Positions 54,290 to 63,754 of a stretch of DNA of 64,000 bases are shown here, in pieces. Positions within the stretch are counted from its first letter, which is position 1. Each line of letters starts with the position of its first letter. Both the position numbers and the translations under genes were made by a program. The DNA comes from Yersinia vastinensis (GTDB taxonomy: Bacteria > Pseudomonadota > Gammaproteobacteria > Enterobacterales > Enterobacteriaceae), in assembly GCF_902726565.1 (NCBI RefSeq), contig NZ_CACVAF010000003.1, positions 310,001-374,000 on the forward strand. The letters are read 5' to 3'. A model generated the notes under the pieces. That model was not told where the DNA came from, ran no database searches, and saw nothing but the letters and a program-made list of their open reading frames with translations.

Positions 54290-55120
54290 ATGATGATGCA
54301 ATCAATTCTATCTTCCTGGTTTATTGAAGGAATGATTAAAGCCACCAGCGATATGTGGCGCAAAGGGTGGGACGAACGTAACGGTGGCAATATCAGCTTG
54401 CGGTTGCTGGCTGAAGAGGTTGAACCTTATCGTCGCGATTTTTATCCTCAGCCGCGTCACGTAGAGCTGACGCAACCCGCGCCCGAACTGGCAAATAGCT
54501 GGTTCCTTGTCACTGGTTCTGGCAAGTTTTTCCGCAATGTGGAATTGAATCCGGCTGAAAATCTGGTGTTGCTGCAAGTCAGTAATGATGGCATGGCTTA
54601 TCACATTCACTGGGGGCTAACTCAGGGAGGGCTGCCCACCTCTGAGCTGGCGGCCCATTTCCAATCTCATATTGTGCGGATGCAAGTCAGCGGCGGGAGT
54701 AATCGCGTCATTATGCATTGTCATGCCACCAATCTGATTGCTCTGAGTTATGTACAAAAACTCGAGAACGCCAGTTTCACCCGCCTGTTATGGGAAGGCA
54801 GTACCGAATGTCTGGTGGTCTTCCCTGATGGAATTGGCATTGTGCCATGGATGGTGCCGGGTACTGATGGGATTGGCACTCAGACGGCGGAACAAATGCG
54901 CGAACACAGTCTGGTGCTTTGGCCTTTCCATGGCATTTTCGGCAGTGGGCCTACGCTGGATGACGCCTTTGGTTTGATTGATACCGCCGAGAAATCGGCC
55001 GAAATCATGGTGAAGGTTCTGTCGATGGGCGGCAAGAAACAGACTATTTCACGCGAGCAACTGATTGCGCTAGCGGCACGTTTTGATGTCACGCCGTTGG
55101 CTGCTGCACTGGACGCCTAA
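54290..55120 (+). CDS. rhaD: Rhamnulose-1-phosphate aldolase
   Basis: 274-276 residues depending on which of three adjacent ATG codons (54290, 54293, 54296) is used; AAGGACTC precedes the first. Class II zinc aldolase that splits rhamnulose-1-P into dihydroxyacetone phosphate and L-lactaldehyde. Zinc ligands are in [16 protein letters not shown] (about residue 140) and [15 protein letters not shown] (about residue 213). It lies 6 bp after rhaA. Confidence 0.97.
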   Translation: MMMQSILSSWFIEGMIKATSDMWRKGWDERNGGNISLRLLAEEVEPYRRDFYPQPRHVELTQPAPELANSWFLVTGSGKFFRNVELNPAENLVLLQVSNDGMAYHIHWGLTQGGLPTSELAAHFQSHIVRMQVSGGSNRVIMHCHATNLIALSYVQKLENASFTRLLWEGSTECLVVFPDGIGIVPWMVPGTDGIGTQTAEQMREHSLVLWPFHGIFGSGPTLDDAFGLIDTAEKSAEIMVKVLSMGGKKQTISREQLIALAARFDVTPLAAALDA

Positions 55121-55187
55121 TCCCTCAGCCCAAGCCCCGACCAACATCGGGGCCATCATCATCTATGCATTATTTGAGGAGTACAGT

Positions 55188-56336
55188 ATGAGTTTCATGT
55201 TGGCACTGCCGAAAATCAGCTTGCACGGCACCGGTGCAATCGGCGATATGGTTAACTTACTCAGCGACAAACGGTGGGGGAAAGCACTGATTGTGACTGA
55301 TGGGCAATTGGTCGAGCTGGAATTGTTGGACAGCTTATTTATTGCGATGGAGCAGCACCAGTTACCTTATGCGCTGTTTGCTGAGGTATTTCCTAATCCT
55401 ACCGAAGAGTTAGTACAGACGGGTTTTACTGCCTTCACGCAGCATCAATGTGACTATCTGATAGCCTTCGGTGGTGGCAGCCCCATTGATACCGCTAAAG
55501 CGATTAAGATACTGACGGCCAATCCGGGGCCATCTACAGCTTATTCTGGCGTGGGTAAGGTCAAACAAACCGGTGTTCCGCTAATCGCCATCAACACCAC
55601 AGCAGGGACTGCAGCAGAATTGACCAGTAATGCCGTTATTATTGATAGTCAGCGGCAAGTAAAGGAAGTGATTATCGACACCAATATCATCCCCGACATT
55701 GCGGTGGACGACCCTTCGGTGATGCTCAATATTCCTGCCAGCGTCACTGCCGCAACCGGAATGGATGCCCTCACCCATGCAATCGAAGCGTATGTCTCGC
55801 TAGGTGCACATACGCTAACTGACCATTCAGCACTCGAATCAATCCGCCTAATTAGCCAGTGGCTGCCATTAGCTGTGGAGGATGGCAAGAATCTGCATGC
55901 TCGCGAAATGATGGCCTGTGGGCAATATTTGGCTGGCATGGCGTTTAACAGCGCGGGGTTAGGTTTGGTGCACGCACTCGCTCATCAGCCCGGGGCCACA
56001 CATAACCTTCCTCATGGTGTATGTAACGCTATCTTACTGCCAGTAGTTGAAGAATATAATCGCCCACAAGCCGTCAGCCGTTTTGCTCGCATTGCGCAGG
56101 CCATGGGCGTAAACACTCAAGAAATGAGTGATGAGCAAGCCAGCCATCAGGCGATAGCGGCTATTCGTGAATTGTCGCTGCAAGTCGGTATTCCTCATGG
56201 ATTCTCCGCCTTAGGTATTGAGGAAAGTGATATTGAAGGCTGGTTAGATAAGGCACTGGCCGACCCTTGCGCGCCTTGCAATCCGCGTCCGGCGAGTCGT
56301 GAGCAAGTCAGAACCCTGTACTTACAGGCACTTTGA
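55188..56336 (+). CDS. rhaO: Lactaldehyde reductase (iron-dependent alcohol dehydrogenase III)
   Basis: 382 residues, like E. coli FucO, from the ATG at 55188 preceded by TGAGGAG; the frame runs back into rhaD. It reduces L-lactaldehyde to 1,2-propanediol with NADH when oxygen is low, recycling NAD. Family motifs: [13 protein letters not shown] (about residue 95), [31 protein letters not shown], and the iron-ligand region [19 protein letters not shown]. Its place inside the rha operon makes rhamnose breakdown independent of the fucose locus. Called rhaO or fucO in related genomes. Confidence 0.93.
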   Translation: MSFMLALPKISLHGTGAIGDMVNLLSDKRWGKALIVTDGQLVELELLDSLFIAMEQHQLPYALFAEVFPNPTEELVQTGFTAFTQHQCDYLIAFGGGSPIDTAKAIKILTANPGPSTAYSGVGKVKQTGVPLIAINTTAGTAAELTSNAVIIDSQRQVKEVIIDTNIIPDIAVDDPSVMLNIPASVTAATGMDALTHAIEAYVSLGAHTLTDHSALESIRLISQWLPLAVEDGKNLHAREMMACGQYLAGMAFNSAGLGLVHALAHQPGATHNLPHGVCNAILLPVVEEYNRPQAVSRFARIAQAMGVNTQEMSDEQASHQAIAAIRELSLQVGIPHGFSALGIEESDIEGWLDKALADPCAPCNPRPASREQVRTLYLQAL

Positions 56337-56350
56337 GTGGAGATAACTTC

Positions 56351-56665
56351 ATGATACGCAAAGCGTTTGTTATGCAAGTCAATCCAGATTCTCATGCTGA
56401 ATATCAGCGTAGACACTCACCTATTTGGCCGGAACTAGCAGCGGTACTGAAAGCACATGGCGCTCACCACTACTCAATTTTCCTCGATGAAGCACGCAAT
56501 TTACTGTTTGGTTTTGTCGAAATTGAATCGGAAGAGCGCTGGGATGCCGTAGCACAAACCGCGGTGTGCCAACGCTGGTGGCAACATATGGCCGATGTTA
56601 TGCCAAGTCACCCGGATAACAGCCCGGTGAGCCAGCCCCTGCGCGAAGTGTTTTATTTGGAATGA
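56351..56665 (+). CDS. rhaM: L-rhamnose mutarotase
   Basis: 104 residues, same length as E. coli RhaM ([13 protein letters not shown]...), from the ATG at 56351 preceded by GGAGATAACTTC; the frame also opens at 56333. It interconverts alpha and beta L-rhamnose, speeding entry to the isomerase. The active-site His in [11 protein letters not shown] and the VCQRWW motif are present. Last gene of the rha operon, 14 bp after rhaO. Confidence 0.96.
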   Translation: MIRKAFVMQVNPDSHAEYQRRHSPIWPELAAVLKAHGAHHYSIFLDEARNLLFGFVEIESEERWDAVAQTAVCQRWWQHMADVMPSHPDNSPVSQPLREVFYLE

Positions 56666-56723
56666 AGGTTGTAATCTGAAATAGCGAACAAAGTGGAGCC
56701 GGTAGCCCCGTACTCCACTTCTC

Positions 56724-57632
56724 TTACGACATGTCCAGCCCCTGCACATAATCCTCAAACACTGGATGCCCAATCACCACATCGATAAAACAGCTCAATG
56801 CGGGTGAGTTCAACTTACGGCTTGGGTAGACCAGATACAGCTCATTCCCCTCGGCTTGCCACTGCGGCAACACTTCAATTAATTGCTTATTAGCCACCAC
56901 TTCACGGCTTAAGAAGGCGGGAAGTAGCGTAATACCGCCATCGTTCAGTGCACATTCTCGGGCATATAACAGATTATCAGTCACATGCAGCGCAGGTACC
57001 TGCCAGCGATAAAACTCATCATCGCGACGCAAAATCAACGCCTGCCAAGCACGGTGGGCAATACAGCGATGAGCATCCAATTGGCGCGGGTGGATCAGTG
57101 GCGGGTGTTGTGCCAAATAAGCAGGAGAGGCCAACAGATAGCGCGGGGCATATCCCAGCCGCCGGCCAATCAGTGACGAATCCTGTGGTTTACCGGTTCG
57201 CAGTGCTACATCAAAACCATCTTCAACCAAATCCACCATGGTATCTGAGACTAAAACTTCCAGCAGAACATCAGGATATTGCTGCTGAAAATCTGTTGCC
57301 AGCCGGGCGAGTAATGTGGCACCCAACCCTGCCGGTGTGGAAACACGCAAACGCCCACTGGGATTATCCTTCAGCCGTTGCAGTGCCAAATCAGCCCGCT
57401 CAGCGGCTTGTAGCATCTCCTGACAATGCACCAGATAGCGCTCACCGGCAAAAGTCAGGTTCAATTGCCGGGTGGTTCTGTTGAGCAACCGAATCCCCAG
57501 ATTTTGCTCCAACTGGCTAATGCGCTGGCTGACGCTAGATTTAGGTAAACCAGCCATATCAGCCGCACGAGTGAAGCTGCCACACTCTGCGACTTTGGCG
57601 AACAGCGCCATATCTTGAAGTTGCTTAAACAT
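56724..57632 (-). CDS. LysR-family transcriptional regulator
   Basis: 302 residues. N-terminal winged helix (MALFAKVAECGSFTRAADMA, then LPKSSVSQRISQLEQNLGIRLLNR) and a LysR effector domain of the DmlR/YhaJ-like branch. It is divergent from a medium-chain dehydrogenase gene with 126 bp between starts, the usual layout for a LysR protein and its target. A 13-bp direct repeat lies over its own start codon. The effector is unknown. Confidence 0.9.
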   Translation of the reverse strand: MFKQLQDMALFAKVAECGSFTRAADMAGLPKSSVSQRISQLEQNLGIRLLNRTTRQLNLTFAGERYLVHCQEMLQAAERADLALQRLKDNPSGRLRVSTPAGLGATLLARLATDFQQQYPDVLLEVLVSDTMVDLVEDGFDVALRTGKPQDSSLIGRRLGYAPRYLLASPAYLAQHPPLIHPRQLDAHRCIAHRAWQALILRRDDEFYRWQVPALHVTDNLLYARECALNDGGITLLPAFLSREVVANKQLIEVLPQWQAEGNELYLVYPSRKLNSPALSCFIDVVIGHPVFEDYVQGLDMS

Positions 57633-57656
57633 GATTAGGCTTCTTAAGCATGATTG
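57625..57656. repeat. 13-bp direct repeat at the LysR/dehydrogenase divergent promoter
   Basis: cttaaacatgatt (57625-57637) and cttaagcatgatt (57644-57656) match at 12 of 13 bases with a 19-bp period, nearly two helical turns. The first copy covers the LysR start codon. They may be binding sites for the LysR protein. Confidence 0.5.
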
Positions 57657-57758
57657 TTTATCTCAGGCGAACACTGCGTTAGTGATTGTCCATCTTATCA
57701 CCATCACCAGAGTGGTCTAGACTCAGTTGATACGCTAAACAGGAGCAGGAATACCATC

Positions 57759-58778
57759 ATGTCCATTAAAGCCATTGCCGTAAACCCACAACAACCCGCT
57801 GATTTTATTGAAATCACTTTGGATTCACCCACACCTGGCCCCTTTGATTTACTAGTCGATGTTAAAGCCGCTTCCATCAATCCAGTGGATACCAAAGTAC
57901 ACGGCGGTCTGAAGAAAAATGGCCTACAACAACCGCGTATTCTGGGCTGGGATGCCGCAGGTGTGGTCATCAGTGTCGGTGAGAAAGTGACCGATTTTCG
58001 TGCCGGCGATGAGGTTTGGTATGCCGGTGATATCACCCGCCCCGGTAGTAATGCCACTCAACAGTTGGTTGATGCGCGTATTGCTGCTCACAAGCCAAGT
58101 TCACTCAATTGGGCGCAAGCCGCGGCCCTACCACTCACCGCTATCACTGCGTGGGAAGCACTGTTTGAACATCTGAAAATTCAGCAGGCCAGTGCAGGTA
58201 AAAGTTTGCTTATCATTGGCGGTGCCGGTGGTGTGGGATCACTGGCGATCCCTCTAGCTGCATTACGTAGTTCGGTAAAAGTGATTGCGACTGCATCACG
58301 CCCAGAATCAGCGGCTTGGTGTCGTGAACGCGGTGCAGATTTAGTCGTGGATTATCGTGAGTTAAAAACACAGTTGCAGAAAGAAGGTATCAATAAAGTC
58401 GATTATATTCTTTGTTTGAATGATACCGACGGTCACTGGCCCGCCATCAGCGAACTGATCGCCCCTCTGGGACAAATCTGTACCATTGTGGAGAACGAAA
58501 AACCACTGGATCAGAATCAGTTGAAACTGAAAAGCGCAGCTCTGCATTGGGAATTTATGTTCACTCGCAGCATGTTCTCTACACCGGATATCGCCCAGCA
58601 AGGGGAGATTTTAAAACAAGTCAGTCAGTTAGTTGATGAAGGGAAACTGCAAAGCACGCTAAGTGAAACATTGCATGGTCTGACGGTCGAGAATTTGAAA
58701 GCGGCCCACGACCTAGTGGCGGGTGGGCATATGCGCGGTAAGGTCGTGATGAGTTACTCATCAAAAGGGCTATTTTAG
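57759..58778 (+). CDS. Medium-chain dehydrogenase/quinone oxidoreductase-like protein
   Basis: 339 residues from the ATG at 57759 (AACAGGAGCAGG upstream); the frame opens earlier at 57654. N-terminal GroES-like domain (INPVDTKVHGG, GWDAAGVVISVGEKV) and a Rossmann domain with GGAGGVGSLAIPLA near residue 152. It lacks the four-cysteine structural zinc lobe, fitting the zinc-independent reductase/quinone oxidoreductase branch often named zinc-type alcohol dehydrogenase-like. NADPH-dependent reduction of a carbonyl or enone is the likely activity. Divergent from the LysR gene, the likely regulator. Confidence 0.88.
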   Translation: MSIKAIAVNPQQPADFIEITLDSPTPGPFDLLVDVKAASINPVDTKVHGGLKKNGLQQPRILGWDAAGVVISVGEKVTDFRAGDEVWYAGDITRPGSNATQQLVDARIAAHKPSSLNWAQAAALPLTAITAWEALFEHLKIQQASAGKSLLIIGGAGGVGSLAIPLAALRSSVKVIATASRPESAAWCRERGADLVVDYRELKTQLQKEGINKVDYILCLNDTDGHWPAISELIAPLGQICTIVENEKPLDQNQLKLKSAALHWEFMFTRSMFSTPDIAQQGEILKQVSQLVDEGKLQSTLSETLHGLTVENLKAAHDLVAGGHMRGKVVMSYSSKGLF

Positions 58779-58899
58779 CCGCTATTTGATATTTGGGCAG
58801 TGCTCGAAATCCTCACGCATTCTGTGTGCGCTCTGGATTCTGCACACTGTCCGCATGCAAGCGGCCAGGACTATTCCGCCCTTGAATGCAAAATTCACA

Positions 58900-60180
58900 T
58901 CAATCTTCTTGCTGTATTTCACTTAATACTGATGGGCGAGCTAGCCTTTGCAAATCGGCAGCCAGTAATTGCTGAACCAGTTCGACACAGCGCAGGAAGC
59001 GCTCGTCGTAATCCGCCGACTCAACATGGACGTACTCAATATTATTGCTGCGCAGCATCTGTTCCAGTAGTTTCTGGAAAGATTTGCGGTCACGATCACT
59101 GCCGAGGCTGCGTAAACCATCAGCGACCCACGGCGTGTTGTTCTCCAACAAAATCACCAAGTCAAAACGGTATTCATCAATCAGCGCCTGCACAAACGGG
59201 TGTTCGCGCCCTTCATATTTCTTACAAAATGCCTGAGTGGTGACAAAATCAGTATCAATAAAAGCCACTTTATTGGCGTATTTAACCGCAAAATCAACAT
59301 ATTGCGCCTGACCCAATGCAATCTTGTCATAATCAGAATATTGCAGTGCCATCTCATCGCCCCCCAGATGAGAGAAAACATAATCACGGCCATATTCCCA
59401 CGCACTGGTGGTATTGAAAATATTGGCTAACTTATTGACTAACGTGGATTTTCCGCTGGACTCCCCCCCCAATATTGCTACAGTACGCACAAAGAAAGGC
59501 TTCACTTCGGTGGGGATATAATCCCAGTAGCGGAAAGGATCACGGCGGATCTGGCGGCCACTGATATTCATAAATGAACGTTGCGGGTCGATCAGAATGG
59601 TTTCGATACCAAATTGTTCATGGTAATGCGGTGCATCCTGACTTTCGCTGGAATAAATAAAGCTGGGGACAATCCCCTTTTCCGCCATGAAGTTTTTGAC
59701 GCCATGGCTCCAGACATCCCAACCATGGGGATACGGCTCAATCCCATGTTCATCAAATGAATGAATATGAATATTTTTCTGATATTTAAAGGTTTGCAGT
59801 AGCCAGCGCAAGCGGTCACTGACCGTTGGTTGCTGCGACATAGAACTATTTTCAAACAGCTCACGGTCGCGAGGCTCATCGAAACAAAGAATGATATGCA
59901 GCTCATCAACCTGACTACAAGCACGTTGAATGAGATAGATATGCCCGGTATGCAATGGGTAAAATTTACCAAACACCACGCCGACTTTTTTCTCGCGACG
60001 CGGAAATTCCAGCTCAAGGTAGCGGTGCAGAGCCTCTAGCTTTTGTGCGCTGGGGCTTTTGATTTTGTCATTGAGTAACTGACTTAAGTAACCTTTGGTC
60101 ATGCCACTGGCATCGGCCACCTGCTGTAAAGTACAACCCTTTTGCTTAATCGCTGTTTTAAGATAGTCGAACTGCAGCAT
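58900..60180 (-). CDS. nadR: Trifunctional NAD regulator NadR
   Basis: 426 residues (E. coli 410; the extra residues are mostly a C-terminal tail after ELVQQLLAAD). It represses NAD synthesis genes, and also has NMN adenylyltransferase and ribosylnicotinamide kinase activities. Helix-turn-helix at ~5-40 (CTLQQVADASGMTKGYLSQL); NMNAT motif GKFYPLHTGHIYL at ~71-83; Walker A GGESSGKST of the kinase at ~239-247. It follows radA by 80 bp. A perfect NadR box lies 11 bp upstream of its start and next to its ribosome site, pointing to autoregulation. Confidence 0.97.
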   Translation of the reverse strand: MLQFDYLKTAIKQKGCTLQQVADASGMTKGYLSQLLNDKIKSPSAQKLEALHRYLELEFPRREKKVGVVFGKFYPLHTGHIYLIQRACSQVDELHIILCFDEPRDRELFENSSMSQQPTVSDRLRWLLQTFKYQKNIHIHSFDEHGIEPYPHGWDVWSHGVKNFMAEKGIVPSFIYSSESQDAPHYHEQFGIETILIDPQRSFMNISGRQIRRDPFRYWDYIPTEVKPFFVRTVAILGGESSGKSTLVNKLANIFNTTSAWEYGRDYVFSHLGGDEMALQYSDYDKIALGQAQYVDFAVKYANKVAFIDTDFVTTQAFCKKYEGREHPFVQALIDEYRFDLVILLENNTPWVADGLRSLGSDRDRKSFQKLLEQMLRSNNIEYVHVESADYDERFLRCVELVQQLLAADLQRLARPSVLSEIQQED

Positions 60181-60190
60181 ACCGCCTCCT

Positions 60191-60208
60191 TGTTTAGCAC
60201 ACTAAACA
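60191..60208 (-). promoter_or_regulatory. NadR operator upstream of nadR
   Basis: TGTTTA-GCACAC-TAAACA is a perfect NadR box (TGTTTA-N6-TAAACA, known from enteric nadA, nadB and pncB). It lies in the radA-nadR gap, just before the GGAGG ribosome site of nadR. Confidence 0.85.
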
Positions 60209-60260
60209 AAAGTAACACAGTATGCCGCGCGATGGACACGACTAAATGTGCGCTATGGCG

Positions 60261-61646
60261 TTACAAATCTTCCAACACTGCCAGTGCATCGGCCAGCTTC
60301 TTCACGCCGAAAACTTGCATATTCGGTAGCGGTTTCTTTGGCATATTGGCATACGGCACGATAGCGCGCTTAAACCCGTGCTTGGCCGCCTCTGAAATAC
60401 GCTCCTGGCCACTCGGCACTGGGCGAATTTCACCCGCCAGCCCCACTTCCCCAAAGACCACTAAATCTTGCGGCAGCGGACGGTCACGTAAGCTTGAAAC
60501 TAGCGACATCAGCAAAGCCAGATCGGCACTGGTTTCTGTCACTTTTACGCCACCGACCACATTGACGAACACGTCTTGGTCAGACATCTGCAAACCGCCA
60601 TGTCGATGCAAAACGGCCAGTAAAATAGCTAATCGGTTTTGTTCCAACCCGACTGCGACTCGGCGCGGATTTGACATCATCGAGTGGTCCACCAGTGCCT
60701 GAATCTCAACCAGCAATGGGCGCGTCCCTTCCCATACCACCATCACCGAACTGCCTGCTGTGACTTCATCGCCACGGCTGAGGAAAATGGCTGATGGGTT
60801 ACTGACCTCGCGTAGACCTTGCTCAGTCATGGCAAAGACACCCAGTTCATTGACAGCACCAAAGCGGTTTTTGTGGCTGCGCAGCGTGCGAAAACGTGAG
60901 TCACCGTCACCATCAAGCATCACTGAACAGTCGATGCAGTGCTCCAAGACTTTCGGCCCCGCCAGCGAGCCATCTTTGGTCACGTGCCCAACCATCACAA
61001 TGGCAACACCACGGGTTTTCGCAAAACGGGTGAGATAAGCGGCGGTTTCACGCACTTGCGCCACACTGCCCGGCGACGATTGGATATCCGCCATATGCAT
61101 GACTTGGATTGAGTCGATAACCATCAATCGTGGCTGTTCTTGCTCGGCAATCAGGCAAATCTGTTCAATACTGGTTTCCGACAGCATATTCAGGCCAGCA
61201 GTGGGTAACCCCAGACGATGCGCCCGCATAGCAACCTGTTGTAGTGACTCTTCGCCAGTGACATACAGCGTTTTCATGCTTTCGGAGAGTTTGCAGAGGG
61301 TTTGCAGCAGCAAGGTACTCTTCCCTGCCCCCGGATTGCCACCAATCAGGATAGCACTGCCCGGGACAACACCGCCGCCCAGCACTCGGTCAAACTCAAG
61401 AAAGCCGGTAGAGAACCGCGGCAATTCTTCCAGACTGATATCGGATAGTTTTTGTACCCGGCTAACTCCGGCATCCCCCGCGTAACCACCAAAACGCTCA
61501 TGACGGGATGAGGACGTCGCCGCAGCGGCGAGCCGAATTTCAGTAATGGTATTCCAAGCATTGCAGGCGCTGCATTGCCCTTGCCAGCGCGGATAATCAG
61601 CCCCGCATTCATTGCAGACGAATGCCCGTTTTGGTGCTTTAGCCAC
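60261..61646 (-). CDS. radA: DNA repair protein RadA
   Basis: 461 residues (E. coli 460). RecA-like ATPase that helps branch migration of recombination intermediates. N-terminal C4 zinc finger CNECGADYPRWQGQCSAC (residues 11-28); Walker A GGNPGAGKST (~102-111); the RadA-specific KNRFG motif in SHKNRFGAVNELG (~255); C-terminal Lon-protease-like domain (LSGSD replaced here by VPSGQERISEAAKHG). Between serB and nadR, as in E. coli. Confidence 0.97.
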   Translation of the reverse strand: MAKAPKRAFVCNECGADYPRWQGQCSACNAWNTITEIRLAAAATSSSRHERFGGYAGDAGVSRVQKLSDISLEELPRFSTGFLEFDRVLGGGVVPGSAILIGGNPGAGKSTLLLQTLCKLSESMKTLYVTGEESLQQVAMRAHRLGLPTAGLNMLSETSIEQICLIAEQEQPRLMVIDSIQVMHMADIQSSPGSVAQVRETAAYLTRFAKTRGVAIVMVGHVTKDGSLAGPKVLEHCIDCSVMLDGDGDSRFRTLRSHKNRFGAVNELGVFAMTEQGLREVSNPSAIFLSRGDEVTAGSSVMVVWEGTRPLLVEIQALVDHSMMSNPRRVAVGLEQNRLAILLAVLHRHGGLQMSDQDVFVNVVGGVKVTETSADLALLMSLVSSLRDRPLPQDLVVFGEVGLAGEIRPVPSGQERISEAAKHGFKRAIVPYANMPKKPLPNMQVFGVKKLADALAVLEDL

Positions 61647-61692
61647 GTTTCACCTCAATATGACGGCCTAACAATCTATTTTTTTACTTAGT

Positions 61693-61819
61693 GCTATCCC
61701 CAAAGCCATTGGTACTACAGCAAGGCTGCAAACAAACGCATCCCGATGAGCTGACACAAGTCAGTGATTCGGGTAAGTGAGTGCCGCTAACACCGCTGTA
61801 GTGCCAAGGGCGCGGGGGA
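61693..61819. repeat. ERIC repeat, about 127 bp, between radA and serB
   Basis: It contains the ERIC core gatgagctgacacaag and gattcgggtaagtgag; the outer arms ttggtactacag (61709-61720) and ctgtagtgccaa (61796-61807) are inverted repeats matching at 11 of 12. The ~127-bp length is that of full ERIC elements. It abuts the serB stop codon, so it is transcribed in the serB 3' region. Confidence 0.82.
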
Positions 61820-62797
61820 TTATCGTTCTTCGTGCTTAAGACTCCCGGTCAAGATACACAGCACACTCAGCAAATCACCATGGCGAATCGCCACTTTGGA
61901 TTTAGCGTACACTTTCGGCTTGGCGTGGAAGGCCAGACCAAGACCGGCGGCTTGCATCATTTTCAGGTCGTTAGCACCATCACCGATAGCCACGGTTTGC
62001 GCGACAGGGATATTCAGCTTCTCTGCCAGTTTGAGCAGCGTGTCGGCTTTATATTGTGCATCGACAATCGGCCCGAGCACCTTGCCTGTCAGTTTGCCGT
62101 CTTTGATTTCAAGCTCATTGGCCGCAACATCTACCAACCGCAATTTGTCGCGCAGGTATTCAGCGTAATAGGTGAATCCGCCGGAGGCTATTGCGACATG
62201 CCAATCCAGCGCCTGAAGTTTACGTACTAGGCTGGTCAACCCCGGCATCAAGGGTAATTCGTCACGCACTTGCTTAAGAATATTGGCATCGGCCCCCTTC
62301 AGGGTCGCAACTCGTTGACGCAAGCTGGCTGAGAAATCCAGCTCACCCTGCATCGCACGTTCAGTGACTGCTGCCACTTCCTCACCCACTCCCGCCAACT
62401 TGGCAATCTCATCGATACATTCAATTTGGATGGCGGTGGAGTCCATATCCATCACTAACAGGCCCGGAGTGCGCAGATGCGGAATAGTGCCAAGCGGGGC
62501 TACATCTAGCCCATTTTCATCGGCCAGCGTTTTAATTCTTGGGGTCAAACTGCCCGCCAAGCGAATCACTTGGTAATCTTCAACACACCAAGCGGAAACA
62601 ATCACCATGGCGGCACCGAGTTGACGTTGGAAGTGGGTAATGCGCTTTTTATCCAGTTTTCTGCCGTACAACAGCCAACCTGTATGACCAGCACGATAAT
62701 CCAGCGGCATGACTTCATCACCACTGAGTGAAAGTGGTAAACCCGGCCATTGATAGATCTCTGCGGGGAGATCGCAATAGGTCAGACTATTAGACAT
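61820..62797 (-). CDS. serB: Phosphoserine phosphatase
   Basis: 325 residues (E. coli 322). Last step of serine synthesis, removing phosphate from O-phosphoserine. HAD-family motifs: DxDxT in LLVMDMDSTAIQIECIDEIA (~113), the Ser motif in VAIASGGFTYY, and GDGANDLKMMQAAGLGLAFHAKP near residue 270. The N-terminal ~100 residues are a regulatory ACT-like region. Divergent from smp, as in E. coli. Confidence 0.97.
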   Translation of the reverse strand: MSNSLTYCDLPAEIYQWPGLPLSLSGDEVMPLDYRAGHTGWLLYGRKLDKKRITHFQRQLGAAMVIVSAWCVEDYQVIRLAGSLTPRIKTLADENGLDVAPLGTIPHLRTPGLLVMDMDSTAIQIECIDEIAKLAGVGEEVAAVTERAMQGELDFSASLRQRVATLKGADANILKQVRDELPLMPGLTSLVRKLQALDWHVAIASGGFTYYAEYLRDKLRLVDVAANELEIKDGKLTGKVLGPIVDAQYKADTLLKLAEKLNIPVAQTVAIGDGANDLKMMQAAGLGLAFHAKPKVYAKSKVAIRHGDLLSVLCILTGSLKHEER

Positions 62798-63031
62798 GAA
62801 CTACTCCTGTAGAAAACGAAAATCGACAACATGTACCCAGTAGATTTTGCGTTGCACCAAGGCGGCAACAGAGAAAATCCCCAAGAGCTTACTTCACTCT
62901 GTAACGGGTGTGAGTGAAGAAAGCCAACACCGCAGCAATGTGAAATATGCAGGGTAGAAATAGTGCATCAAACTATCCTATCGTAATAACTTCTGGCAAC
63001 ATAAAGTCATCAAATACGGCAAGGAACCTGA

Positions 63032-63730
63032 ATGGCCAAGGCTAAATTAAAATTTCGATTGCACCGTACTGCTATTGTGCTGATTTGCTTGGCATTGCTG
63101 GTTTTGCTTATGCAAGGTGCATCCTATTTCAGCCTCAGTCATCAACTGGCCCGTTCGGAACAAGTTGAAGAGTTGGCGAAGACACTGGCAAGACAAGTCA
63201 CTTTCAGCCTGTCGCCCATTATGGATACTAGCGATGATGATATTGATAGCCAAAAAGTTGATGCCATTCTCCAGCAATTGACGCAATCAAGCCGCATATT
63301 AGATGCCAGCGTATATCAGATTGACGGGACTCTGGTCGCCGCTGCTGGAGAAAACGTAAAAGTACGCGACCGGCTGGCTTTAGATGGCAAACGCCCCGGC
63401 AGTTATTTCAATCACCAGATTGTCGAACTGATCCCCGGTAAAAGCGGGCCAAGTGGATTTTTGCGCATGACACTGGACACTCACGTGCTAGCCACTGAAT
63501 CCAAGCAAGTGGATAATACCACCAATTTGTTGCGGCTGATGATATTGGTCGCGCTGGCCGTGGGCATTATTCTGGCCCGAACCCTATTACAAGGTCGCCG
63601 CAGCCGTTGGCAGCAATCACCTTATCTGCTGACCGCCAATACCCCCGTCAAAGAAGATGATAATGACGATGGCGCATCAGAGACACCCACAGCTACGCCA
63701 GAAGCAGACAAAAAACCGGATGATAAATAG
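63032..63730 (+). CDS. smp: SMP family membrane protein (YtjB)
   Basis: 232 residues (E. coli Smp 214). An N-terminal membrane anchor (about residues 13-33, TAIVLICLALLVLLMQGASYF), a periplasmic region of ~130 residues, and a second hydrophobic segment near residue 170 (LLRLMILVALAVGIILARTLL) followed by a cytosolic acidic tail (KEDDNDDGASE). The function is unknown; family name SMP_2. AAGGAACCTGA precedes the ATG. Divergent from serB with a 234-bp gap. Confidence 0.92.
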   Translation: MAKAKLKFRLHRTAIVLICLALLVLLMQGASYFSLSHQLARSEQVEELAKTLARQVTFSLSPIMDTSDDDIDSQKVDAILQQLTQSSRILDASVYQIDGTLVAAAGENVKVRDRLALDGKRPGSYFNHQIVELIPGKSGPSGFLRMTLDTHVLATESKQVDNTTNLLRLMILVALAVGIILARTLLQGRRSRWQQSPYLLTANTPVKEDDNDDGASETPTATPEADKKPDDK

Positions 63731-63754
63731 TGGGATGGTGTCAGGAACAGGGAA

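Noticed and set aside
56948-57484. 178-codon plus-strand frame inside the LysR gene
   Set aside because: Antisense to a clear LysR regulator; translation has no recognisable domain.
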